Below, one piece after another: positions 1 through 7,144 of a DNA stretch of 8,932 bases (position 1 is the first letter of the stretch; every line of letters starts with the position of its first letter). The translations under genes and the position numbers were made by a program. The DNA lies in NCBI GenBank assembly GCA_900546605.1, contig URDV01000085.1, positions 1-8,932 of the forward strand, read 5' to 3'. The notes under the pieces were generated by a model that saw only the letters and a list, made by a program, of their open reading frames with translations, made no database searches and had not been told where the DNA came from. The DNA is from an uncultured Prevotella sp. (GTDB taxonomy: Bacteria; Bacteroidota; Bacteroidia; Bacteroidales; Bacteroidaceae).

Positions 1-19
1 TAAACTGGCAAATTTACTT

Positions 20-33
20 GTTAACCCGTTAAC
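20..33. repeat. GTTAAC pair
   Basis: Two GTTAAC hexamers separated by CC lie in an A/T-rich stretch at the start of the contig. GTTAAC is its own reverse complement, so the pair is both a direct and an inverted repeat. The flanking bases (1-45) hold further weak variants of the same word. It could be a decayed intergenic repeat or a dimeric binding site; no gene or function can be assigned. Confidence 0.35.
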
Positions 34-98
34 TTTTCAACTTGATTACTAATTCCGCCAACGCGTCATTAAAAGTAATGTTGCACACCTACTTACCA

Positions 99-140
99 TT
101 CGCCCCACACACCTATATATAATAAGGTGTGTGGGGCGAA
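99..140. repeat. 16-bp perfect inverted repeat upstream of the O-methyltransferase
   Basis: Arms 99-114 and 125-140 are perfectly complementary over 16 bp around a 10-base A/T loop (115-124). No T-run follows on either strand, so it is not a classic intrinsic terminator by itself. It ends 35 bases before the chosen start at 176. It could be a leader hairpin of the methyltransferase mRNA, the 3' end structure of a gene lying off the contig, or a palindromic protein-binding site. Confidence 0.7.
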
Positions 141-158
141 CCTTACCCCAAGGTTTTT
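139..158 (+). terminator. small terminator-like hairpin before the O-methyltransferase
   Basis: AACCTT (139-144) pairs with AAGGTT (150-155) around the loop ACCCC, and a T-run follows (154-158). The stem has only 6 bp, so it is weak as a terminator. Its location just ahead of the start at 176 means it would act on readthrough from upstream or as a leader attenuator. The loop CCCC can also pair with GGGG inside the preceding inverted repeat. Confidence 0.35.
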
Positions 159-175
159 ATTCTTCCTCACACCCC

Positions 176-796
176 ATGCAAACCTATTTAGAGCAAAACT
201 GCACCCCTCCCGACGAGTACTTACACCGACTCTATCGCGCCACGCACCTACACCTATTACGTCCGCGCATGGCCTCTGGCCCTCTGCAAGGACAGTTGCT
301 GCGCATGTTCATGCAAATGATTCAACCACGCACCGTGGTCGAAATAGGCACCTACTCGGGCTACTCAGCCTTAGCCATGGCATCGGGCATGAGCCAAGGG
401 AGCCGCATCATCACTTTTGAAATTAACGACGAGCAAGAGTGCTTTACCCGTCCGTGGTTAGAAGCTGCCCCCTACCCCGCACAAATTGACATGGTGGTGG
501 GCAATGTGTTTGAACTGTTGCCCCCCATGCAGCTCAGCATTGATGCTGCATTTATTGATGCCAATAAGCGTGAATATACTGAGTACTACGAGTTACTCAT
601 GCCCTACACTCACTCAGGCTCTATCATTTTGGCCGACAATACCTTGTGGGATGGACACGTTATTGACCCCGCCTACGACCACGACCCACAAACCACAGCC
701 ATTCGACGCTTTAACGCTCACGTAGCTGCCGACCCAAGGGTGGAACAAATTATTCTGCCCGAACGCGATGGACTCACGCTGATAAGGGTTATTTAA
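176..796 (+). CDS. class I SAM-dependent O-methyltransferase (COMT-like family 3)
   Basis: A predicted cytoplasmic methyltransferase of 206 aa that would move a methyl group from S-adenosylmethionine to a hydroxyl, probably of a catechol-like or other small molecule; the substrate is unknown. The SAM-binding motif I is VVEIGTYSGYSALAMA (residues 54-69), followed by the acidic strand end FEIND (E82). The metal and catalytic signature of the COMT/CCoAOMT family is present: D128 in AAFIDANK, then D154-N155 in IILADNTLWDG. The length is normal for the bacterial short form. The frame is open from a GTG at 131, but that GTG lies inside the upstream inverted repeat, and family members begin near the ATG at 176, so the ATG was chosen. 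The gene stands alone, with 272 bp before secDF. No strong promoter is visible. Family assignment is secure; substrate is not. Confidence 0.9.
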   Translation: MQTYLEQNCTPPDEYLHRLYRATHLHLLRPRMASGPLQGQLLRMFMQMIQPRTVVEIGTYSGYSALAMASGMSQGSRIITFEINDEQECFTRPWLEAAPYPAQIDMVVGNVFELLPPMQLSIDAAFIDANKREYTEYYELLMPYTHSGSIILADNTLWDGHVIDPAYDHDPQTTAIRRFNAHVAADPRVEQIILPERDGLTLIRVI

Positions 797-897
797 AGAT
801 GGGCTGATTAATTGAAGATTGTGCTTTATGTTTTAAACTTTCAGCACTCTACAGAATGCAAGGGCATGACCAACACCCACTTAACACCTAAAAAAGG

Positions 898-927
898 CTT
901 GCTATTCAAATTCTTTGCGTATATTTG
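898..927 (+). promoter_or_regulatory. candidate secDF promoter
   Basis: TATATTTG (920-927) fits the Bacteroidota -7 box TAnnTTTG. A CTTG (898-901) lies 18 bases upstream as an imperfect -33 box (consensus TTTG). Transcription would begin near 935, giving a leader of about 135 bases before the ATG at 1069. The -7 match is exact, the -33 match is not. Confidence 0.5.
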
Positions 928-1068
928 CACATTCAAAGGTGTGTAAAGCCATAATTGTGCCTTTTCTGCCCTATTTCAAGGCAAAAACCACGCTATTAAT
1001 GGCAACTAAGCACCCACCTATTACGAAATAATACTAAAACAAAAAACAATAATCACACAATCACACAC

Positions 1069-3984
1069 ATGCAAAACAAAGGATTTGTTAAAGTAATTGC
1101 AGTGCTGCTCTCCTTGATTTGCCTCATGTATCTCAGCTTTTCGTACCCCACTCACAAGTACGAGCAACAAGCTGAGCAAATGACCGCACAAGGCAAGGAT
1201 GGCGCCGCATACCTTGACTCTATGCGCAACGAGACCGTATGGCTCGGCAAAACGCTCAAGGATTGCGAAGCATTGCAAATTGGCCTGGGTCTTGACCTTA
1301 AGGGCGGTATGAACGTAGTGCTTGAGGTGAGCGTGCCCGACGTGGTGAAGAACCTTGCTGGCGAAAGCGCTACCGACCCCAAGTTTAAAGATGCCTATGA
1401 CAAGGCTGTAGCTGAAGCTAAAAAGGGCGATATCGACTTTGTCGATGCCTTCGTAAATGCTTATCAGCAAGCTAACGGCAAAAACAAGTTGGCAGGCCTC
1501 TTTGCCTCAAAACTCGGTGAAAGGAATATCAACTACAACTCTTCAGACGCTGATGTTAAAAAGGTGCTCAACGAAGAGGTAAATGAAGCCGTTGAAAACT
1601 CTAACAAGGTGGTTCGTTCACGTATCGACCGCTTCGGTGTGGCTCAGCCCAACATCCAAGTCCTTCGCGGTAAAGGCCAAATTGGTCAAATCATGGTTGA
1701 AATGCCTGGTATTAAAGAACCCGAGCGTGTGCGCAAACTGTTGCAAGGTAGCGCCAACTTGGAGTTCTGGGAAACCTACTCTTTGGCCGAAACCATGCCT
1801 TCACTCACCGCACTCGACAAGCGACTCGCTGGTGCCGACAACGACACTACTGCTGCTGATAGTGCTAAAACCAAGGCAGCTAAAAGCGTAGCCGAACAAC
1901 ACCCCTTGCTCAGCAAGTTGGTACAAGTGCAAGGCATGCAACCCACTAACTGCGTGGTAGGTTATGCCACAGCCAAAGATACGGCTGCCATTAACCGCAT
2001 GATTCAAAGCGATGCTGCTAAGGCTCTTCTGCCCATCGACCTCAAACTCGCTTGGGGTGTTAAGAGCGCCAGTGGCATGAAAGCAAATGTGTTTGAACTC
2101 TATGCCCTTCGCGCTGTAAATGGTCAACCCTCTATGCAGGGCGACGTTATTGCCGATGCTAAGGATGAGTTTGAACAACAATACCACCGCCCCATTGTGA
2201 GCATGACCATGACCACAAGCGGTGCACGCGACTGGGCTGCACTCACTAAAAAGAACTTAAAGAAGTGCGTAGCCATTGTTCTTGATGGTTATGTTTATAG
2301 TGCACCTGTTGTACAAAGCGAAATTACAGGTGGTAACTCACAAATTTCGGGTAACTTCACTACCGATGATACACGCGACCTTGCCAATGTGCTCAAGAGC
2401 GGTAAAATGCCTGCTCCTACCAAAATTGTGCAAGAGGAAACTGTAGGTCCGAGCCTGGGTGCCGCTTCTATTCAAGCTGGTTTCACTGCTTGTGTCGTTG
2501 CTTTCGTGTTGTTGATGATTTTCATGTGCTTGTTCTACGGCTTCATACCTGGTATGGTAGCTAACATAGCCTTGATTCTCAACTTCTTCTTCACCTTCGG
2601 TATTCTCACCTCATTCCAAGCTGCCCTTACCATGAGTGGTATTGCTGGTATGGTGTTGGCCTTAGGTATGGCCGTTGATGCTAACGTGCTTATTTACGAG
2701 CGTACTAAAGAGGAGCTGAAGGCTGGCAAAGGCATTAAGACAGCATTGGCCGAGGGTTATGGCAATGCTTTCTCTGCCATCTTCGACTCTAACCTCACCT
2801 CTATCATCACTGCCGTTATCCTGTACAACTTCGGTACAGGTCCTATCCGTGGTTTTGCCATGACTTTGGGCATTGGCATTGTATGTTCATTCTTTACTGC
2901 TGTATGGATCAGCCGTATTGTGTTTGAACACTTCTTGAACAAGGATAAGTGGTTAGGCCTTACTTTCACTACAGGACTTTCGCGCAACTTCCTCACCAAC
3001 GTACATGTTAACTTCATGAAGATGGGCAAACGCTCTATTTACGTGTTCATCGTTGGTGCTGTTATTGCCATTGGCTTCCTTGCCACACGCGGATTGTCAA
3101 GTGGTATTGACTTTACAGGTGGTCGCAACTACGTCATTGAGTTTGAACAAAAGGGTGTAACTCCTGAGCAAGTGCAAAAGGCTGTTGCCGAAAAGGTTCA
3201 TGCCAAGGATCCCAATGCCATTGTTTCTGCCATTGCCATTACTACGACAAGCAACGATGCTGTACGTTTGTCAACCAACTACCGCATTACTGACGATAGC
3301 GATAACATTGACCAAGAGGTTGAGCACTTCATTTTCGATGCTTTGCACGATGCTAAGCTCATCAAGGCCGACTACAAAACATTTATTGACCGCGACAACC
3401 ACACGGGTGGTTCAATTGTTTCGGCTCAAAAGGTAGGACCTACCGTAGCTGCCGACATGACACGTGGTGCTATTGTAGCCGTATTGCTCTCATTGGCAGC
3501 CATCTTCATTTACATTCTCATCCGTTTCCGCAACGTAGCCTTCTCTGTGGGTTCTGTAGTAGCCCTTGTGTTCGACACGTTGTTGGTAATTGGTGTGTTC
3601 TCAATTTGTTGGGGATGGATAGGTTTCTCACTCGAGGTTGACCAAACCTTCATTGGTGCCATCCTTACCGTAATTGGTTACTCTATCAACGATAAGGTAG
3701 TTGTATTTGACCGTATGCGTGAGAACTTACAACTACACCCCACCATGAAGCCATTTGACTTGTTCAACATGTCACTCAACAGCACACTTACCCGTACGAT
3801 AATGACATCGCTCACTACCTTGCTCGTATTGTTGTGCATCTTCATCCTGGGTGGCGACAGCATTCGCTCATTCGCCTTCGCCATGATTTTGGGTGTAATC
3901 TTTGGTACTTTGTCATCTATCTTCCTTGCTGCTCCTATTGCTTACCGCACTTTGAACCGCAAGCAACAAGGCGAAAAAGCATAA
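1069..3984 (+). CDS. secDF: protein translocase subunit SecDF (SecD-SecF fusion)
   Basis: An inner-membrane protein of 971 aa that uses the proton gradient to help pull preproteins out of the SecYEG channel on the periplasmic side. The SecD half has TM1 (about 7-25), the conserved GLDLKGGMNVVLEV (74-87), a large periplasmic part with VVRSRIDRFGVAQPNIQ (181-197) and an A/D/T/K-rich insertion (about 255-275), then TM2-6 (about 468-620) with AVDANVLIYER (535-545), whose D537 is the conserved membrane aspartate. The SecF half starts with TM1 (about 655-673) and GIDFTGG (679-685), followed by a periplasmic loop and TM2-6 (about 798-960) with SINDKVVVFDR (872-882). Both halves are complete and the length fits fused Bacteroidota SecDF. 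The start at 1069 gives a proper N-terminal membrane anchor. It is apparently a single-gene unit, with a promoter candidate at 898-927 and a strong terminator at 4017-4059. Confidence 0.98.
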   Translation: MQNKGFVKVIAVLLSLICLMYLSFSYPTHKYEQQAEQMTAQGKDGAAYLDSMRNETVWLGKTLKDCEALQIGLGLDLKGGMNVVLEVSVPDVVKNLAGESATDPKFKDAYDKAVAEAKKGDIDFVDAFVNAYQQANGKNKLAGLFASKLGERNINYNSSDADVKKVLNEEVNEAVENSNKVVRSRIDRFGVAQPNIQVLRGKGQIGQIMVEMPGIKEPERVRKLLQGSANLEFWETYSLAETMPSLTALDKRLAGADNDTTAADSAKTKAAKSVAEQHPLLSKLVQVQGMQPTNCVVGYATAKDTAAINRMIQSDAAKALLPIDLKLAWGVKSASGMKANVFELYALRAVNGQPSMQGDVIADAKDEFEQQYHRPIVSMTMTTSGARDWAALTKKNLKKCVAIVLDGYVYSAPVVQSEITGGNSQISGNFTTDDTRDLANVLKSGKMPAPTKIVQEETVGPSLGAASIQAGFTACVVAFVLLMIFMCLFYGFIPGMVANIALILNFFFTFGILTSFQAALTMSGIAGMVLALGMAVDANVLIYERTKEELKAGKGIKTALAEGYGNAFSAIFDSNLTSIITAVILYNFGTGPIRGFAMTLGIGIVCSFFTAVWISRIVFEHFLNKDKWLGLTFTTGLSRNFLTNVHVNFMKMGKRSIYVFIVGAVIAIGFLATRGLSSGIDFTGGRNYVIEFEQKGVTPEQVQKAVAEKVHAKDPNAIVSAIAITTTSNDAVRLSTNYRITDDSDNIDQEVEHFIFDALHDAKLIKADYKTFIDRDNHTGGSIVSAQKVGPTVAADMTRGAIVAVLLSLAAIFIYILIRFRNVAFSVGSVVALVFDTLLVIGVFSICWGWIGFSLEVDQTFIGAILTVIGYSINDKVVVFDRMRENLQLHPTMKPFDLFNMSLNSTLTRTIMTSLTTLLVLLCIFILGGDSIRSFAFAMILGVIFGTLSSIFLAAPIAYRTLNRKQQGEKA

Positions 3985-4016
3985 CACGCTGACAACGCAT
4001 AAGTACATATAAAAAC

Positions 4017-4059
4017 AATAAATCCCCTCCTTACTATACAGTTAAGGAGGGGATTTATT
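4017..4059. terminator. bidirectional intrinsic terminator between secDF and the ATPase gene
   Basis: A perfect 17-bp stem (4017-4033 with 4043-4059) encloses a 9-base loop. The stem has a G/C core (CCCCTCC/GGAGGGG) and A/T outer ends, so each direction of transcription leaves the stem through a T-rich stretch. The T-run is clearer on the minus strand (GTTTTTATAT). It lies 33 bases after the secDF stop and serves the two convergent genes. Confidence 0.9.
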
Positions 4060-4071
4060 ATTATACGATAC

Positions 4072-4113
4072 GGCCTCTCCCCCTCCCCCTCAGTCGGGGG
4101 TGGGGGAGAGGCC
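4072..4113. repeat. G/C-rich long hairpin next to the ATPase stop codon
   Basis: Arms 4072-4089 and 4096-4113 pair over 18 positions with one T-T mismatch (4084/4101) and a 6-base loop. The arms are runs of C5 and G5. It starts 9 bases beyond the ATPase stop on the minus strand. No T-run follows on the minus strand, so it looks more like an mRNA 3'-end protector or a REP-like palindrome than a terminator; the adjacent 4017-4059 hairpin would do the terminating. Confidence 0.75.
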
Positions 4114-4122
4114 TCAGTTTAT

Positions 4123-5412
4123 TTAAACCCAACAATTAACGGCATAGAGGGGTTTATTCTCCATCCACTCTTGGTCTTGATAGGGTTTCATTGAGAGGCG
4201 AATACCTCTCAACTCGGGATGTTTGTTTATAAAAGTACGCAATGACTTTGCATGTACATTCTCTTCTGCCTTAACTTCTATCGGTGTAATAGTTGCGCCA
4301 TATTGCACAATAAAGTCTATCTCAACGCGTGAGTCGTTACTACTGAAGTAGTAAATAGGAATTTGCAGAGGCATGAGTTGTGTAAGTACAAATAACTCAG
4401 TAAAAGCACCTTTATACTCTTTAAATAGAGTATCAGCTACTAAAATGCTTTCAGCAGGCGTATCAACCATCGCCCCCATTAAGCCAATATCTAAAATAAA
4501 AAGTTTGAACACTGACATCTCAGCATAAAACTTTAGTGGCATAGTAGGGGCTGTTACGCGATTAACTTGATAAATGAGCCCTGCATCTTTTAACCATTGA
4601 ATGGCCATTTTAAATTCAGAAGCGCGTGCACCTTTCTTTAAGACACCAAAGATGAACTTTTTGTTTTCTTTAGCTAATTGTGCAGGAATTGTCTCCCACA
4701 CCATGTTAATGCGTGGCACCTCTTGACTAGGGGCATGTTTTGAAAAGTCGCGCTGGTAGTCAAAAAGTATTTGCTTTTGAATGTTGCGTACTTCTACTAA
4801 GTCCTTTGTTTCAGCAAATAGACGTACTGCAGCAGGCATCCCTCCAACGAAGTAATACTGCCGTAAGCAGTCTATAAAACGCAGTCCTAACGCATCAATT
4901 ACAGAGAAGTCACCTTGCTTTAACACTTCTACCAAAGAGGTTTGCCCTGTTGCTAACAAAAATTCATCAAATGTCATTGGGTACATCTTTATCATATCAA
5001 CTTTCCCCACAGGGAATGACATACCATTGTGTAATGAAATGCCTAATAGCGAACCCGCTACGGCTACATGATATTGGGGAGCTTCTTCACAGAAGTATTT
5101 TAAGCTATTCAGTATAACAGGGCTTTCTTGTATCTCATCGAATATGATTAAAGTGTTCTCTGGCTCAATATTGAAATGAACAAGAGCCGAAAGAGACAAC
5201 AAAATGCGCTGGATATCATAGTCTTGTTCAAATATTTTTTGCAGCAATTCGTTTTTGTCACAATTGATATACGCAACCTTTTCATAGCATTCCTCGCCAA
5301 ACGCACGTAGTATATAGGTCTTACCTACTTGTCGTGCACCATTCAAAATCAATGGCTTACGATTCTTTTTCTGTTTCCATTCCAACAGTTTCTCAAAGAC
5401 ATTTCTCTTCAT
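4123..5412 (-). CDS. AAA_14/DUF4143 family ATPase
   Basis: A predicted cytoplasmic ATPase of 429 aa with an N-terminal P-loop domain and a C-terminal DUF4143 region. Walker A is GARQVGKT (residues 25-32), Walker B is LIIFDEIQ (88-95), and AGSLLG (119-124) sits at the sensor-1 position. The C-terminal part carries E364-x-D366 and later E379-V-K381, a pattern like the core of PD-(D/E)xK nucleases, though nuclease activity in this family is not established. The cellular role is unknown. The frame is open back to a GTG at 5430, but this GTG lies in a tandem repeat; the ATG at 5412 gives the usual family start MKR followed by a short basic helix. The gene is convergent with secDF and divergent from dgt, so it is transcribed alone. 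By eye it is more A/T-rich than its neighbours. Such genes occur in many, often variable, copies in Bacteroidota, so acquisition is possible but not shown. Confidence 0.93.
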   Translation of the reverse strand: MKRNVFEKLLEWKQKKNRKPLILNGARQVGKTYILRAFGEECYEKVAYINCDKNELLQKIFEQDYDIQRILLSLSALVHFNIEPENTLIIFDEIQESPVILNSLKYFCEEAPQYHVAVAGSLLGISLHNGMSFPVGKVDMIKMYPMTFDEFLLATGQTSLVEVLKQGDFSVIDALGLRFIDCLRQYYFVGGMPAAVRLFAETKDLVEVRNIQKQILFDYQRDFSKHAPSQEVPRINMVWETIPAQLAKENKKFIFGVLKKGARASEFKMAIQWLKDAGLIYQVNRVTAPTMPLKFYAEMSVFKLFILDIGLMGAMVDTPAESILVADTLFKEYKGAFTELFVLTQLMPLQIPIYYFSSNDSRVEIDFIVQYGATITPIEVKAEENVHAKSLRTFINKHPELRGIRLSMKPYQDQEWMENKPLYAVNCWV

Positions 5413-5415
5413 AGT

Positions 5416-5496
5416 TACATTTTTTTGCACGAATATTTGCTACAAAGCTACATTTTTTTGCACGAACATTTGCTACAAATCTACATTTTTTCGCAC
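5416..5496. repeat. 33-bp tandem repeat, about 2.4 copies, at the ATPase start
   Basis: Unit starts fall at 5416, 5449 and 5482, exactly 33 bases apart; the last unit is partial (to about 5496). The first two copies differ at only two or three bases. On the minus strand the units carry TAGCTTTG (5450-5443) and TAGATTTG (5483-5476), both fitting the Bacteroidota -7 box. The repeat ends four bases before the ATPase start codon, so copy number should change the number of possible start points or leader length. Confidence 0.9.
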
Positions 5497-5509
5497 ATAG
5501 ACTAACAAA
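5476..5509 (-). promoter_or_regulatory. candidate promoter of the DUF4143 ATPase gene
   Basis: On the minus strand TTTG (5509-5506) precedes TAGATTTG (5483-5476) with a 22-base gap, slightly longer than the usual 19-21. Transcription would start near 5469, leaving a leader of roughly 57 bases. A second -7-like box, TAGCTTTG (5450-5443), would give a leader of about 24 bases but lacks a well-placed -33 box. Confidence 0.45.
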
Positions 5510-5511
5510 CA

Positions 5512-5587
5512 GCAATTTATCTGCCTAATTGGGGGGACGCGTCGCCCCCAGGTTAGGACGCGCCCCCCAATTAGGCAGACAATTTGC
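5512..5587. repeat. long near-perfect palindrome in the divergent intergenic region
   Basis: TCTGCCTAATTGGGGGG (5520-5536) pairs perfectly with 5563-5579. After a bulged A5537, CGCGTC (5538-5543) pairs with GACGCG (5557-5562), closing a 13-base loop. Outward the pairing continues to 5512/5587 with two mismatches. The loop side contains GCCCCC, which can pair instead with the G-run of the left arm, so a smaller alternative hairpin is possible. No T-run follows and the site lies between two divergent starts, so it is not a terminator for either gene. It could be a mobile palindromic repeat or a regulator-binding site. Confidence 0.85.
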
Positions 5588-5629
5588 AGTTCACCAAGCC
5601 ATAACTTCCCAATACTTTGTATTCTTCTA

Positions 5630-5660
5630 TTTGTTCTTTACTCGCCTTGCACTATCTTTG
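5630..5660 (+). promoter_or_regulatory. upstream dgt promoter (P1), Bacteroidota type
   Basis: TTTG (5630-5633), a 19-base gap and TATCTTTG (5653-5660) match the Bacteroidota primary-sigma consensus exactly. Transcription would begin near 5667, about 85 bases before the dgt start at 5752. The start point falls in CTATCTT/AAGATAG (5652-5658/5664-5670), a small hairpin. Confidence 0.7.
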
Positions 5661-5744
5661 CATAAGATAGGCTGCGGCTCGACAATCCAAATAAAAGTTT
5701 TTTGACTTTCATTTGGGTTGTACTCGCCTTGCACTATCTTTGCA
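5639..5744. repeat. 24-bp direct repeat flanking an imperfect inverted repeat
   Basis: The 24 bases 5639-5662, beginning TACTCGCC and ending TTTGCA, recur identically at 5721-5744, 82 bases on. Between them, 5683-5698 and 5705-5720 form a hairpin (16-base arms, one mismatch, one G-T pair, 6-base loop). The pairing can extend loosely outward to AAGATAG (5664-5670) against CTATCTT (5734-5740). The arrangement duplicates the promoter box and looks like a small palindromic element carrying its own promoter. Confidence 0.8.
5712..5742 (+). promoter_or_regulatory. proximal dgt promoter (P2), Bacteroidota type
   Basis: TTTG (5712-5715), a 19-base gap and TATCTTTG (5735-5742) again match the consensus exactly. 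Transcription would begin close to 5749, only a few bases before the ATG at 5752 and about 12 before the ATG at 5761. The P2 transcript would therefore be leaderless or nearly so, while P1 would give a leader of about 85 bases. Confidence 0.75.
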
Positions 5745-5751
5745 CGTAAAA

Positions 5752-7113
5752 ATGAACGCTATGCAGTGGCAACAACTTATATCATCACAACGACTGGGGA
5801 AAGAGAATACACCACGGCCGTTAGAAGAACGACGCACGGAGTTTCAACGCGACTACGACCGATTGATCTTTTCGGCCGCCTTCCGACGTATGCAGAATAA
5901 GACGCAGGTGTTTCCCCTACCAGGAAGTATATTTGTTCATAACCGCTTGACCCACAGTCTTGAAGTGGCAAGTGTGGGACGCTCATTAGGCACAGACGTG
6001 AGCCGTGAACTCATCGCCTTCCACCCCGAACTGGAGGCTACCGAACTCCCAGCCATCGGGGCCGTGGTGAGTGCCGCTTGTTTGGCACACGACATGGGAA
6101 ATCCACCTTTTGGACACTCTGGCGAACGCGCCATTCGCACCTTCTTTAGTGAAGGGCCTGGACGCGAACTTCATCAATTGGTAAGCCCAGAGGGTGAACG
6201 ACTGACGCAGGCGGAGTGGAACGACATGACGCGTTTTGACGGCAATGCAAACACGTTTCGACTCTTGACCCACCACTTTAAAGGCCGTCGCCGAGGAGGC
6301 TTCGTAATGACGTATGCTACGTTGGCTTCGATCGTAAAGTACCCCTACGCCTCAGACGGGGCACGGCAAAAACCGAAGTTTGGCTTCTTCGAGGCAGAAC
6401 GCACTACGTTCGAACACATAGCACAGTCGCTCGGACTCTTGTCCCACCGCGATGAGGAAGGGGTCATGCGCTATGCACGCCACCCATTGGTCTACCTTGT
6501 CGAGGCCGCTGACGACATCTGTTACGAGATTATGGACATCGAGGACGCACACAAACTTCGTCTACTCTCCGATGCGGAGACGATGGACCTCTTCTTGGCC
6601 TTCTTCGACGCTCAAGAGGCGGAGCAACTGCGTAGCCGCTATGCACACGATACCGATGCTGACGACCAAATCATTTATTTCCGCTCGTGCGTTATCAATG
6701 CCCTCGAAAGGGCTTGTGTGCGCATATTTGTAGCACATGAAGAGGCCATCTTGCGGGGCGAGTTCGTGGGGAGCCTGATTGACCATTTGCCGCCCTTATT
6801 GGCCAAGGCTTACAAGCACTGCGCGGAGGTGGCGGCAACCAAGATTTATCGCTGCCATGAAGTAATCGATGTAGACTTGGCAGGTTATCATATCATCTAT
6901 ACGCTGTTAGAACTGATTACGCAAGCCGTAATGGCACCTCAGAAGGCTTATTCGCAATTATTGTTAGCACAAGTACCCTCGCAATATGAGGTACATGCTG
7001 CCCGCGAGGGCGACCGCCTTATGGCTGTGCTCGACTACATAAGTGGCATGACCGACGTTTATGCTCTTGACCTTTATCGTAAAATTAATGGACACTCACT
7101 GCCAAGTGTGTAG
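5752..7113 (+). CDS. dgt: deoxyguanosinetriphosphate triphosphohydrolase (HD-domain dNTPase)
   Basis: A cytoplasmic enzyme of 453 aa that hydrolyses dGTP (and in many homologues other dNTPs) to the deoxynucleoside and triphosphate, controlling the dNTP pool. The HD-superfamily metal ligands are visible: H68 in NRLTHSLEVA, H113-D114 in LAHDMGNPPFGHSGE, and an aspartate in EAADDICYEIMD (D254/D255). The N-terminal block EFQRDYDRLIFSAAFRRMQNKTQVFPLPG (here 30-58) is typical of the family. Length is normal. The frame is open back to a TTG at 5713, but that codon lies in the promoter. The ATG at 5752 has A-rich sequence ahead; the ATG at 5761 (MQWQQL) matches the usual family N-terminus and is a real alternative giving 450 aa. 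Two tandem promoters precede it. The stop TAG is followed in frame by TAG and TAA. Confidence 0.95.
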   Translation: MNAMQWQQLISSQRLGKENTPRPLEERRTEFQRDYDRLIFSAAFRRMQNKTQVFPLPGSIFVHNRLTHSLEVASVGRSLGTDVSRELIAFHPELEATELPAIGAVVSAACLAHDMGNPPFGHSGERAIRTFFSEGPGRELHQLVSPEGERLTQAEWNDMTRFDGNANTFRLLTHHFKGRRRGGFVMTYATLASIVKYPYASDGARQKPKFGFFEAERTTFEHIAQSLGLLSHRDEEGVMRYARHPLVYLVEAADDICYEIMDIEDAHKLRLLSDAETMDLFLAFFDAQEAEQLRSRYAHDTDADDQIIYFRSCVINALERACVRIFVAHEEAILRGEFVGSLIDHLPPLLAKAYKHCAEVAATKIYRCHEVIDVDLAGYHIIYTLLELITQAVMAPQKAYSQLLLAQVPSQYEVHAAREGDRLMAVLDYISGMTDVYALDLYRKINGHSLPSV

Positions 7114-7144
7114 TAGTAATCACAACATTTAGGGCTTTTCTAAT

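Noticed and set aside
76..83. TAATGTTG as a -7 box for the O-methyltransferase
   Set aside because: It has one mismatch to TAnnTTTG and no TTTG at the proper distance upstream.
131..175. Extended N-terminus of the O-methyltransferase from GTG 131
   Set aside because: The codons come from the inverted repeat and small hairpin; the ATG at 176 gives a normal family length.
999..1031. 10-codon upstream frame (ATG to TAA) in the secDF leader, as a possible arrest peptide
   Set aside because: It is too short to span a ribosome tunnel and arrest on export, and it lacks a membrane segment; chance is the simpler explanation.
1152..3884. Several antisense and shifted frames of 68-149 codons inside secDF
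   Set aside because: They are shadows of a long, well-conserved coding frame and show no family resemblance.
5413..5430. GTG start at 5430 for the ATPase
   Set aside because: It lies in the 33-bp repeat, and the six extra residues are not expected in the family; the ATG at 5412 fits.
5416..5496. CRISPR array
   Set aside because: The repeat is directly tandem with no unique spacers, and no cas genes are nearby.
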